From contig NZ_JBNVZV010000006.1 in NCBI RefSeq assembly GCF_050496545.1, positions 62,001-126,000 on the forward strand: a stretch of 64,000 nucleotides of DNA, in the 5' to 3' direction. Positions 35,401 through 43,249 of the stretch are shown in pieces. This DNA comes from Phycicoccus avicenniae_A (GTDB lineage: Bacteria > Actinomycetota > Actinomycetes > Actinomycetales > Dermatophilaceae). A model generated the notes under the pieces. That model made no database searches and was not told the DNA's origin. It saw only the letters and a program-made list of their open reading frames with translations. Position 1 is the stretch's first letter. Every line of letters begins with the position of its first letter. A program made the position numbers and the translations under genes.

Positions 35401-36625
35401 TGGGCCCGAGCAGGTACAGGCCGGACTCCACGAGCCGGGCGAACTCGGGATGGGCGGCGAGCTCGCCCAGCCGGTCGGCGCGCAGCGAGATCACGAGCCG
35501 GCCCCTGGCCGCGAAGCCGACCAGGCCTGCGAAGAACTCGGCTCGCTCGACGGAGGCCTCGTCGAGGGTGAGCGCCTCCTCGCACTGGTCGACGACCAGG
35601 ACCGAGCCGCTCCCGCCGAGGACCGGCGCCAGGGCGTCACCGGGGCGGGCGCCCGGCGTGAGGACCCGGACCTCCGCCCCGTCGCGGATCAGCGCCGCGG
35701 CCACTCCCGCCCTGATGAGCGAGGACTTGCCACTGCCCGACGGGCCCACGACGGCGAGCACCCGTGCTTCGTCGAGGCGGGCGAGGCACGCGGCCACGTC
35801 CGCGGCCCGACCGAAGAAGGCGGACGCGTCGTCGACGTCGTAGGCGACGAGCCCGAGGTAGGGGCACGTGGCCGTGGTGCCGGGCGCGGTGTCGACGAGC
35901 AGCGAGGGGTCCTGGCGGAGGATCGCCCTCTCGAGGTCGGCGAGGGCCGGGCCCGGGTCGAGCCCTGCGTCGCGGACCAGCGTGGTCCGTGCCCGCTGCA
36001 GGGTCGCCAGCGCGTCGGTCTGCCGGCCCGACTGGTACTGCGCACGGGCGAGCAGCCCCCACCGGTGCTCCCGAGTGGGCTCCAGGGCGACGAGGCGGAC
36101 GAGCTCTCCGAGGACGTCGGCATGCCGGCCGGCACGGATCGCCGACTCGACGTAGAGGTCCTCCGCGTCGCGGCGCCGCTCGGTCAGACGTTCCGCCTCG
36201 ACCCGGCCGGTCTCCCACTCACCCAGACGGCCCAACGGGTCGCCGCGCCACAGCGCCAGGGCCTGTCCGCTCGCGAAGCGGGCCCGCTCCGGCTCGCCGT
36301 TCTCGAGGAGAGCGCCGGCGCGCACCAGGAGGTCCTCGAAGACCACGTGGTCGACGTCGTCGCGGTGCAGGGCGAGGCGGTAGCCGGCGCGGGCGGTGAC
36401 GATCGCGCCGGGACCCAGCACCTTGCGCAGGCGCGACACGCACCCCTGGACGACCTTGGGCCACGACGGGGGCGGTGCCTCGCCCCACACCGCGTCCGCG
36501 AGGGCGTCCGCCCGGACGGTTTCCCCGGGGCGCGCGGAGAGTGCCTCGAGCACCACTTCGTCCCGTGGTGCCACGGCGGTCCGCCCCTCGTCGATCTCCA
36601 GGGGGCCGAGCACGGCGATGCGCAC
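32408..36625 (-). CDS. SARP/BTAD-nSTAND1-beta-propeller membrane-spanning regulator
   Basis: 1405 residues. Residues 1-90 are an OmpR-type winged helix (VRIAVLGPLEIDEG...LADAVWGE) and about 90-240 a BTAD domain, together the AfsR/SARP DNA-binding unit. About 255-640 is a STAND NTPase: Walker A GPSGSGKSS (Lys300), Walker B SVLVVDQCEEAL. A basic stretch (RERRLNRRLRMG) precedes one membrane helix at about 659-681. Then eight or so WD40-like blades (FSPDGRHVAASG, WHPDGRVLTM, PSPDGKRLVVG) run to a C-terminal YRPVCSS. This implies a cytoplasmic DNA-binding/ATPase part and an extracytoplasmic propeller. GTG 36625 is the likely start. Confidence 0.9.
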   Translation of the reverse strand: MRIAVLGPLEIDEGRTAVAPRDEVVLEALSARPGETVRADALADAVWGEAPPPSWPKVVQGCVSRLRKVLGPGAIVTARAGYRLALHRDDVDHVVFEDLLVRAGALLENGEPERARFASGQALALWRGDPLGRLGEWETGRVEAERLTERRRDAEDLYVESAIRAGRHADVLGELVRLVALEPTREHRWGLLARAQYQSGRQTDALATLQRARTTLVRDAGLDPGPALADLERAILRQDPSLLVDTAPGTTATCPYLGLVAYDVDDASAFFGRAADVAACLARLDEARVLAVVGPSGSGKSSLIRAGVAAALIRDGAEVRVLTPGARPGDALAPVLGGSGSVLVVDQCEEALTLDEASVERAEFFAGLVGFAARGRLVISLRADRLGELAAHPEFARLVESGLYLLGPMGAADLRTAIEGPAAQAGLRLEAGLVDLLVREAQGAPGALPLLSHVLRQTWRRREGDTLTVAGYTATGGVREAVARSAERLYRELAPNQQGLLHDLMVRLVSADEAGEPVRVRVARRSVAADEEHSAVVERLVVARLLSTDGDSVEIAHESLANAWPRLRSWLDDDVEGLRIMRHLAVAAESWDGLGRPDSELYRGGRLTRALEWRERTHPALTPVEDDFVAASAGLADQEHRATQAQVERERRLNRRLRMGLAAVGGLLAVALVAGGLAVTAGRRADREASTAELQALAADARRLGAEALRSDELDRSLLLAAAGVSLDDSVDTRNNLLATLDRAPALLGTARSAGRILHGTVDAASDRVAVMAADGVGLELYDGATLRSIPLREKLVGGSVVSRPDGQGYAVTIAGDLVESRGEPPVVLLDRDGARSAIQLGGIPPAHHVLDLGFPRRWYLGFSPTGRWFTASLVPLSGVGPTLTPVWDLTSPGRPVAVLRLGDAGSSPVLSPDGRTLYSGEYGPRDTPGRVLVTDVGTGRTRHVLTPDDLDVRLLDDVLAQSPDGRTLAVGAGEEAVLLDTATWRPRTHLSAQGAVQALAFSPDGRHVAASGDRLVVWDVSGEEPVEVLSQPGDADDPRFSRDGRVLHTTTVSGLLQTWDLTGERRFLRTGRGEHLDWPDSWGRFSPDRTQIAYVAVGPRFRVRDVGTGRLRPEVAPHDMAQGAYNDIAWHPDGRVLTMTSGDPLVTTWDSVTGRRTASHRLAPAPSTEAAAVAVFTADGRLLLVGSTEGRLHVLDALTLLPTRPPIRVYDGGTAGAGPRAVESFAPSGDGRTVYLRDAIVDHVEGTTRPMPDLGYAVVDVHPSPDGKRLVVGAGPAGVGLLDAGTMQWISRPDPAQAGLLGLETAWSRDGSYVASVVDRHLSTWDGRTGDHLGTVTVPSLGNPAFSDDAGSLFVAGDDGSVVEWDLDPASWTAAACRLAGRPVSRQEWQTYVPERDYRPVCSS

Positions 36626-36646
36626 CTCGTCAATGTGCTCCTTCCC

Positions 36647-36708
36647 CGATACCGCGTCAACGGCGCCGATACCGGGGCGATACCGCGGGGCGACCAGCCC
36701 GCTACCGG
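36647..36708. promoter_or_regulatory. Direct repeats with 11/22-bp spacing (possible SARP sites)
   Basis: CGATACCGC (36647), CGATACCGG (36667), CGATACCGC (36678) and GCTACCGG (36701) are direct repeats. The TACCG cores lie 20, 11 and 22 bp apart. SARP regulators typically bind heptamer direct repeats 11 or 22 bp apart. The repeats sit between the SARP-type gene and the divergent secreted genes. Confidence 0.6.
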
Positions 36709-36777
36709 CACGTGCGAGACCTGTGGCGGACGGCTCGCCGAGCCGGCCAGCAGACCGCACGAGCAGGGAGACCAGCC

Positions 36778-37021
36778 ATGAGCCACACCATCACCCCCCT
36801 CACCCACCACGCACGGACCTGCGCGAGCCTGGGCGTCGCCCTCGCGGTCATCGGCGTCGGTGCCGCGCCGTCCTCCGCGCGGCAGGACCCCGGGCCGATG
36901 CACCGTCATGTGGGCCACCGCGAGCACCTGCTCGCTCCAACGGGTCGGCACCCAGCTCGTCCGCTGCGACGACCTCACCGGCAACGGCGTCCCGGCGCCC
37001 TCCTTCATCCCGTCGCGTTGA
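36778..37021 (+). pseudogene. Frameshifted small secreted protein
   Basis: ATG 36778 follows GGGAGA and opens a clear signal peptide (CASLGVALAVIGVGAAPSSA). In that frame the sequence then becomes basic, frame-shadow-like and runs on into the next gene. In the +1 frame a plausible mature protein appears: RCTVMWATASTCSLQRV, then GTQLVRCDDLTGNG, ending at TGA 37021. One extra base in the run CCCCGGGCC (36888-36896) would explain it. True mutation or assembly error cannot be told apart here. Confidence 0.6.
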
Positions 37022-37035
37022 GCCCCGGAGCCACT

Positions 37036-37773
37036 GTGTCCTCGTCACGAGCGCTCGCCGTCACCCTCTCGTGCGCAGCGGTCGGGTCGCTGCTCGTCGC
37101 GTGCAGCAGCGACACGCCCTCGGCACCGCGGGTCGCCGTGTCGACCGCCGCCTCCTCGGCGGCACCTTCCGGTGCGCCGAGCCCGAGGGACTGGACGCCC
37201 ATCCCGTTGACGAACGACGACTCCCTCCCCGGCGGGCGGATGGGGATGACCGCCAACGGGCGTCCGGACGCCCCCTGGGCGGTGCTCGACGTTCCTCGGG
37301 GCTTCGAGACCATCGACGGGTGGGTGATCTTCGATCCCCGGCCGGAGGGTGGGGGTGGCGTCGGCTACTGGACGATCTCGGAGGTCGTGCGAGACCCGTG
37401 CGGGGATCCGGAGCCGATGCCTGCCGGGTCAACCGCCGAGGAGGTCGTCGCGTCCTTCGGGAAGCAGCGGCTGACGCGGGTGACCAAGGCCGTGGCCGTG
37501 AGCGTCGACGGCCACGACGGGCTCTCCATCGACCTCGCCGTGCCGGACGACGTCGACTTCGCCCTGTGTCCGCACTTCAGCCTCTGGGAGAGCGACCCGG
37601 CCGGTTCGCGCTACATGCAGTCGACCGGGGCGTTCGACCGGCTCTGGATCCTCGACGTCGACGGCGAGGTGGTCGTCCTCACCGTCGTCGCCGACGACCG
37701 GATGCCGGCATCCGAGGTCGCCCGCCTCACCGCGATGGTCGAAGCCGCGCAGTTCGTGCCCCGGGTGGAGTAG
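37036..37773 (+). CDS. Putative lipoprotein
   Basis: 245 residues. GTG 37036 has GGAG 5 nt upstream and gives a lipoprotein signal (ALAVTLSCAAVGSLLVAC, lipobox LVAC) followed by a Ser/Ala-rich linker. The mature domain is compact and beta-rich (DGWVIFDPRPEGGGGVGYW; GHDGLSIDLAVPDD; LWILDVDGEVVVLTVVADDR). No family recognised. It lies 14 bp after the frameshifted secreted gene and is divergent from the SARP-type regulator, hence a candidate target. Confidence 0.8.
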   Translation: MSSSRALAVTLSCAAVGSLLVACSSDTPSAPRVAVSTAASSAAPSGAPSPRDWTPIPLTNDDSLPGGRMGMTANGRPDAPWAVLDVPRGFETIDGWVIFDPRPEGGGGVGYWTISEVVRDPCGDPEPMPAGSTAEEVVASFGKQRLTRVTKAVAVSVDGHDGLSIDLAVPDDVDFALCPHFSLWESDPAGSRYMQSTGAFDRLWILDVDGEVVVLTVVADDRMPASEVARLTAMVEAAQFVPRVE

Positions 37774-37782
37774 ACCGGGCGG

Positions 37783-38736
37783 TCAGGCGCCGGCGTCCGC
37801 CTCCGGCTCCGGGGAGCGCTCGAGGCGCCAGAGCCCGGCGGCAGCGAGGGCCGCGAGCGCGGCACCCGTACCGGTGAGCAGCAGCCGCTCGAGGGCCAGG
37901 CCCGCGCCGGACCCGAGCAGCCCGCCCGACCCGACGAGCACGACGGCCGCGCTGCTCGCACCGGCGACGAACCGGGTCTCGCGCACCAGGGTCCACGCCA
38001 GGGACAGGACCGACAGGACGCCCGCGAGCACGAGGGTGACCAGGGTGGGCAGGAGCGCCACGGCGAGGACCGCCGCGAGCACGCCGACCACCGTGCCGAC
38101 GACGCGCTGGGCGGCCTGGGTACCGGTCTGCTCGCGGGAGACCGCGAGCACGAGGGCCGCGGCGACGACGAGCCAGTAGCCGTGGCCCAGGTCGAGGGCG
38201 GTGGCGACGGCGGTGCCGACCCCGGCGACGACGGCTGTGGCGAGTGCGTGCCGGAACGCCTCGACGGGCGGCACGGGCTCGGGCGGTACCGAGACGGGGG
38301 CCACCATCCCGAGGCCGACGAGCGCCAGGGCCCCGACCCCCACCCAGACCGTCACCGTCCACCCGGCCGACCCGAGGGGCAGCCCGCTGCCGAGGGCGGC
38401 GAGCACCGGCACGAAGGTCGCGACGCGGGCGGCCCGGACGGTGAGGGGAGCAGGAGCCAGCGCGGCCAGCGCGACGGCGGCCCCGGCGAGCACCGGGTGG
38501 CCGGCGGCGAGGTGGCCGAGCCCGAACGCGGCGGTGGCCAGCGCCGCCACGAGCAGGCGGGTGCGGGCGTCGACGGCGGTGACCGCGGCGGTCAGCGCGG
38601 CGAGCGCCCCGAGCAGGAGACCCAGGGCCGGGGCCCGACCGGCGAGCATCCCGACCGCGCCGGCCAGCACCCCCACGACGAGGACGACGCCGACGGCGAG
38701 CGCGACGACGCGCGGGGGCGGCCACGGGACGTGCAC
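37783..38736 (-). CDS. FUSC-family-like membrane protein
   Basis: 317 residues with about nine to ten hydrophobic segments. The C-terminal half has the FUSC_2-type signature: HALATAVVAGVGTAVATALD, YWLVVAAALVLA and TGTQAAQRVVGTVVGVLAAV. FUSC proteins relate to fusaric-acid/aromatic efflux, but most are unassigned. GGAGG lies just upstream of GTG 38736. It is convergent with the lipoprotein, 9 bp apart. Confidence 0.8.
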   Translation of the reverse strand: MHVPWPPPRVVALAVGVVLVVGVLAGAVGMLAGRAPALGLLLGALAALTAAVTAVDARTRLLVAALATAAFGLGHLAAGHPVLAGAAVALAALAPAPLTVRAARVATFVPVLAALGSGLPLGSAGWTVTVWVGVGALALVGLGMVAPVSVPPEPVPPVEAFRHALATAVVAGVGTAVATALDLGHGYWLVVAAALVLAVSREQTGTQAAQRVVGTVVGVLAAVLAVALLPTLVTLVLAGVLSVLSLAWTLVRETRFVAGASSAAVVLVGSGGLLGSGAGLALERLLLTGTGAALAALAAAGLWRLERSPEPEADAGA

Positions 38737-38844
38737 GGGGACCTCCGGTCGACGAGGGGGTGCCGCTCGCGAGGCTAGCGCCCGCCCGGCCGGGGACGTG
38801 AGCAGCGCCACGGTCCCGGATCGTGGGACCGGGCGTCTCGCGGG

Positions 38845-38873
38845 TTGACACGCCGGGGGTCGCGGGACACGCT
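38845..38873 (+). promoter_or_regulatory. ilvB promoter
   Basis: -35 TTGACA (38845-38850), a 17-bp spacer, and CACGCT (38868-38873). The -10 is a poor match but ends 6 nt before the GTG of the leader peptide, so the mRNA would start at that codon. Confidence 0.6.
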
Positions 38874-38879
38874 TCTCGT

Positions 38880-38915
38880 GTGGCCCGAGTCCTCGTACTT
38901 CAGCAGCGCGCCTGA
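38880..38915 (+). CDS. ilvB leader peptide
   Basis: GTG-initiated 11-residue peptide MARVLVLQQRA, with Val-Leu-Val-Leu in the middle and a TGA stop. It is too short for routine gene calling. Its stop codon lies inside the first of two adjacent hairpins and the second is a T-run terminator. That is the classic layout for translational attenuation by charged Val/Leu tRNA ahead of ilvBNC. Leader peptides of this kind have been predicted upstream of ilvB in actinobacteria. Confidence 0.85.
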   Translation: MARVLVLQQRA

Positions 38916-38935
38916 GCCCCACGCACCAGGCGCGC
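38906..38935 (+). promoter_or_regulatory. Leader hairpin 1 (ilvB)
   Basis: Perfect 9-bp stem GCGCGCCTG/CAGGCGCGC with a 12-nt loop, covering the leader-peptide stop codon. A translating ribosome would block it, so it is the switching element before the terminator. Confidence 0.75.
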
Positions 38936-38936
38936 T

Positions 38937-38974
38937 CCCTCCGTCGTCCCACCCCGGGACTGGAGGGTTTTTTT
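38937..38974 (+). terminator. ilvB attenuator terminator
   Basis: Stem CCCTCC/GGAGGG continued by GTCCC/GGGAC, loop ACCCC, followed by seven T (38968-38974). This is the only canonical intrinsic terminator with a long T-run seen in the window. Confidence 0.9.
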
Positions 38975-39027
38975 GTGCGCGGACCACGGACGACAGCCCC
39001 CCGGCGACCAGAGAGCGGTGACCCCGA

Positions 39028-40908
39028 GTGAGCGACACCCGACCGGCGACCCCGGCAGCCCTGCACCCCGCCCCGAGCCCTGCGCAGGTCGCGCAGCAGG
39101 CGCGGGCCCGGACCCCCGTCGAGGTCACCGGGGCGCAGAGCCTCGTGCTCTCGCTCGAGGCGATGGAGGTCGACACCGTCTTCGGCATCCCCGGCGGCGC
39201 GATCCTCCCCGCGTACGACCCGCTGCTCGACTCGGTCAAGGTGCGGCACATCCTCGTCCGCCACGAGCAGGGCGCCGGCCACGCGGCCGAGGGGTACGCC
39301 GCGGCCACCGGTCGGGTCGGCGTGTGCATGGCGACCTCGGGACCGGGCGCGACGAACCTCGTGACGCCGCTCGCCGACGCCTACATGGACTCGGTGCCGA
39401 TCGTGGCCATCACCGGCCAGGTCGCCAGCTCGGCCATCGGCACGGATGCCTTCCAGGAGGCCGACATCCGCGGCATCACGATGCCGATCACGAAGCACAA
39501 CTACCTCGTGACCGACCCGGCCGAGATCCCGCGCGTCATCGCCGAGGCCTTCCACATCGCGGCCACCGGCCGGCCCGGGCCCGTGCTCGTCGACATCTCC
39601 AAGGACGCGCTCCAGGCGCGGACGACGTTCTCCTGGCCGCCGAAGATCGCGCTGCCCGGGTACCACCCCGTGACCCGCCCGCACGGCAAGCAGATCCGCG
39701 AGGCCGCGCGGCTGGTCGCCGCGGCCGAGCGGCCGATCCTCTACGTCGGCGGCGGCGTCATCCGGGCCCTGGCCGCCGAGGAGCTCAAGCGCTTCGTCGA
39801 GCTGACCCGGATCCCCGTCGTCACGACGCTCATGGCCCGTGGCGCGCTGCCCGACAGCCACCCGCTGCACCTCGGCATGCCGGGGATGCACGGCTCGGTG
39901 GCCGCGGTCACCGGCCTCCAGAAGGCCGACCTCATCATCGCCCTCGGCGCCCGCTTCGACGACCGCGTCACCGGTCAGCTCTCCACGTTCGCGCCCGAGG
40001 CCAAGATCGTGCACGCCGACATCGACCCGGCCGAGATCAGCAAGAACCGCAAGGCGGACGTGCCGATCGTCGGCGACTGCAAAGCGGTCATCGCCGACCT
40101 CGCCGAGGCCGTGGACGCGGACCTCGAGGCCGGCCGCGGCGGCGACTACACCGAGTGGCGCGAGCGCGTCGCCGGCTGGAAGGAGACCTTCCCCGTCGGG
40201 TACACCTCGCCCGAGGACGGAACTCTCTCACCGCAGCTCGTCATCGAGCGGCTCGGGGCGATCGCCGGCCCGGAGGCCGTGTACGTCGCGGGCGTCGGCC
40301 AGCACCAGATGTGGGCCGCCCAGTTCGTGCAGTACGAGCGCCCCAACGCCTGGCTGAACTCCGGCGGGCTCGGCACGATGGGCTACTCCGTGCCGGCCGC
40401 GATGGGCGCGCAGGTCGGCGAGCCCGACCGCACCGTGTGGGCCATCGACGGCGACGGCTGCTTCCAGATGACCAACCAGGAGCTCGCGACCTGCGTCATC
40501 AACAACATCCCGGTCAAGGTCGCGATCATCAACAACAGCAGCCTCGGCATGGTCCGCCAGTGGCAGACCCTCTTCTACAACGAGCGCTACTCCAACACCG
40601 ACCTGCACACCTCCGTCGGTTCGCGCGTCCCCGACTTCGTCAAGCTCGCCGACGCCTACGGGTGCGTCGGGCTGCGGTGCGAGAGACCGGAGGACGTCGA
40701 CGAGACGATCCGGCAGGCGATGGCCGTCACCGACCGCCCGGTCGTCGTCGACTTCGTCGTGCACCGCGACGCGATGGTCTGGCCGATGGTGCCCGCCGGC
40801 GTGAGCAACGACGCCATCCAGGTGGCCCGCGACACCGCGCCCCAGTGGGACCGCGAGGAGTCCGAGGCCATCGAGCAGGACCCCGACGCCGACCACGACG
40901 GCGAGTGA
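39028..40908 (+). CDS. ilvB: Acetolactate synthase large subunit
   Basis: 626 residues, GTG start. Thiamine-diphosphate enzyme: FGIPGGAILPAYDPL, Glu in VRHEQGAGHAAEGYA, FAD region, and the ThDP motif GDGCFQMTNQELATCVINNIPVKVAIINN. It condenses two pyruvates (or pyruvate and 2-oxobutyrate), the first common step of Val/Leu/Ile synthesis. First gene of ilvB-ilvN-ilvC, behind a leader-peptide attenuator. Confidence 0.97.
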   Translation: MSDTRPATPAALHPAPSPAQVAQQARARTPVEVTGAQSLVLSLEAMEVDTVFGIPGGAILPAYDPLLDSVKVRHILVRHEQGAGHAAEGYAAATGRVGVCMATSGPGATNLVTPLADAYMDSVPIVAITGQVASSAIGTDAFQEADIRGITMPITKHNYLVTDPAEIPRVIAEAFHIAATGRPGPVLVDISKDALQARTTFSWPPKIALPGYHPVTRPHGKQIREAARLVAAAERPILYVGGGVIRALAAEELKRFVELTRIPVVTTLMARGALPDSHPLHLGMPGMHGSVAAVTGLQKADLIIALGARFDDRVTGQLSTFAPEAKIVHADIDPAEISKNRKADVPIVGDCKAVIADLAEAVDADLEAGRGGDYTEWRERVAGWKETFPVGYTSPEDGTLSPQLVIERLGAIAGPEAVYVAGVGQHQMWAAQFVQYERPNAWLNSGGLGTMGYSVPAAMGAQVGEPDRTVWAIDGDGCFQMTNQELATCVINNIPVKVAIINNSSLGMVRQWQTLFYNERYSNTDLHTSVGSRVPDFVKLADAYGCVGLRCERPEDVDETIRQAMAVTDRPVVVDFVVHRDAMVWPMVPAGVSNDAIQVARDTAPQWDREESEAIEQDPDADHDGE

Positions 40909-40918
40909 GGAACCACCC

Positions 40919-41431
40919 ATGAGCAAGCACACCCTCTCGGTCCTCGTCGAGAACAAGCCCGGCGTCCTCGCCCGCATCGCGGCCCTCTTCTCGCGCCGCG
41001 GGTTCAACATCGACAGCCTCGCGGTCGGCGAGACCGAGCACGCCGAGGTCTCCCGGATGACCGTCGTCGTCGACGTCGAGGACCTGCCGCTGGAGCAGGT
41101 GACCAAGCAGCTCAACAAGCTGGTCGAGGTGCTCAAGGTCGTCGAGCTCGAGCCGGGCTCGGCCGTCCAGCGTCAGGTCATGCTCATCAAGGTGCGCGCC
41201 GACGCCGCCACCCGCAGCCAGGTCCTCGAGATGGTCCAGATGTTCCGCGCCAAGGTCGTCGACGTCGCCACCGAGTCGCTGACCATCGAGGCCACCGGCA
41301 CCTCCGAGAAGCTCACCGCGCTGCTCGAGGTCCTCGAGCCGTTCGGCGTCCGCGAGCTCGTCCAGTCCGGGATGGTCGCCGTCGGCCGCGGGCCGCGCTC
41401 GATCACGGACCGGGCGCTCCGGACCGCCTGA
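40919..41431 (+). CDS. ilvN: Acetolactate synthase small (regulatory) subunit
   Basis: 170 residues. N-terminal ACT domain (HTLSVLVENKPGVLARIAALFSRRGFNIDSLAVG) and a C-terminal ALS_ss domain (VELVQ-like end FGVRELVQSGMVAVGRG). It binds valine for feedback inhibition and activates IlvB. Starts 10 bp after ilvB with GAGGA upstream. Confidence 0.97.
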   Translation: MSKHTLSVLVENKPGVLARIAALFSRRGFNIDSLAVGETEHAEVSRMTVVVDVEDLPLEQVTKQLNKLVEVLKVVELEPGSAVQRQVMLIKVRADAATRSQVLEMVQMFRAKVVDVATESLTIEATGTSEKLTALLEVLEPFGVRELVQSGMVAVGRGPRSITDRALRTA

Positions 41432-41443
41432 GCGCGAAGCACC

Positions 41444-41449
41444 TAGAGT
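41444..41449 (+). promoter_or_regulatory. -10 box TAGAGT upstream of ilvC
   Basis: TAGAGT lies 51 nt before ATG 41501, in the 69-bp ilvN-ilvC gap. It suggests ilvC has its own promoter besides read-through from ilvB. Confidence 0.45.
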
Positions 41450-41500
41450 CCCCACCAACCCCGAAGCACGTCACCCGAGCACGAAGGAGAGGCCCTTCCG

Positions 41501-42532
<1,032 letters not shown>

Positions 42533-42544
42533 CGCCCGACGAAC

Positions 42545-42592
42545 GACGAGAACATGCCGTGAGCCCCTCGAGGGCCACGGCATGTTCTCGTC
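42545..42592 (+). terminator. Terminator after ilvC
   Basis: A perfect 17-bp stem (GACGAGAACATGCCGTG/CACGGCATGTTCTCGTC). The 14-nt loop is itself palindromic (GCCCCTCGAGGGC). It starts 13 bp after the ilvC stop. Confidence 0.88.
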
Positions 42593-42629
42593 TCTCGACA
42601 GGTGACGCAGGCCGGAGCCGGGGCAGACC

Positions 42630-42635
42630 TAGGCT
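42630..42635 (+). promoter_or_regulatory. -10 box TAGGCT, leaderless start at 42642
   Basis: TAGGCT ends 6 nt before GTG 42642, right after the ilvC terminator, so this gene is a separate unit. Confidence 0.55.
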
Positions 42636-42641
42636 GGCGGT

Positions 42642-43106
42642 GTGCGTGACCTCGTGGACGGCTGGCCCTTCTGGGTCGTCCTCGTGGTGTTCTGGCTCGG
42701 CGCGACGGCCCGGGGCACGGCCACGTACTGGGTCGGGCGCGGCGTGCGCGCCGGGGGAGCGCGCACCCGGTGGGCCCACCACCTCGACCGGCCGGCCGTG
42801 GCCCGCGCCGAGGGGTTCGTCCGCCGGGTCGGGCCGCCGGCCGTCACCCTCGGCTTCCTGACCATCGGGCTGCAGAGCGCCATCAACGCCTCGTCGGGGA
42901 TGCTGCGGATGCCGCTGCGCCGCTTCCTGCCCGCCGTCGTCCTCGGGGCTCTCCTCTGGGCGGTGCTCTACACGACCGTGGGGCTGACCGTCGTCGACGC
43001 CGCGCTCGGCCGGGTGCCGTGGTGGTGGCTGCTCGTCGTCGCGGGCCTCGTCGTGGCCGTCGTGCTGGCGGCCCGGCGCGTCCGCCGCGTCGCCGACCGT
43101 TCCTGA
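42642..43106 (+). CDS. DedA/VTT-like small membrane protein
   Basis: 154 residues with four or five hydrophobic segments. FWVVLVVFWLGATARGTATYWVGR and the FLTIGLQSAINASSGMLRMPLRRFLPA segment recall the re-entrant-loop and G-x-x-x-R/P pattern of DedA/VTT proteins (lipid scramblase-like), which are longer (about 200). Assignment is tentative. It stands alone between ilvC and serA. Confidence 0.7.
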   Translation: MRDLVDGWPFWVVLVVFWLGATARGTATYWVGRGVRAGGARTRWAHHLDRPAVARAEGFVRRVGPPAVTLGFLTIGLQSAINASSGMLRMPLRRFLPAVVLGALLWAVLYTTVGLTVVDAALGRVPWWWLLVVAGLVVAVVLAARRVRRVADRS

Positions 43107-43159
43107 GAGGCGACGACGATCACATCGTGGTCACCGGTGTCCACATGCTGGCGTCGACC

Positions 43160-43165
43160 TACGAT
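43160..43165 (+). promoter_or_regulatory. -10 box TACGAT upstream of serA
   Basis: TACGAT in CCTACGATGGG lies 84 nt before GTG 43250. The 143-bp gap also has a short dyad ACGAT-CAC-ATCGT near 43117. No leader peptide was found. Confidence 0.4.
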
Positions 43166-43249
43166 GGGAACCCCGGCACAGCGGCGTGCCGGACGGCAGT
43201 CACCGCACCTGCGGACCCCGACCATCCACGCACGCAAGGGACCTGACAC

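Noticed and set aside
36647..36708. CRISPR array
   Set aside because: Repeats are only 7-9 bp at irregular short spacing, without cas genes; a regulatory direct repeat is the better reading.
36475..37773. A single long protein spanning the secreted gene and the lipoprotein
   Set aside because: The frame is continuous, but it contains two separate signal sequences (one Sec-type, one lipobox) and an Arg-rich non-protein-like stretch between them. Two genes, one frameshifted, explain it better.
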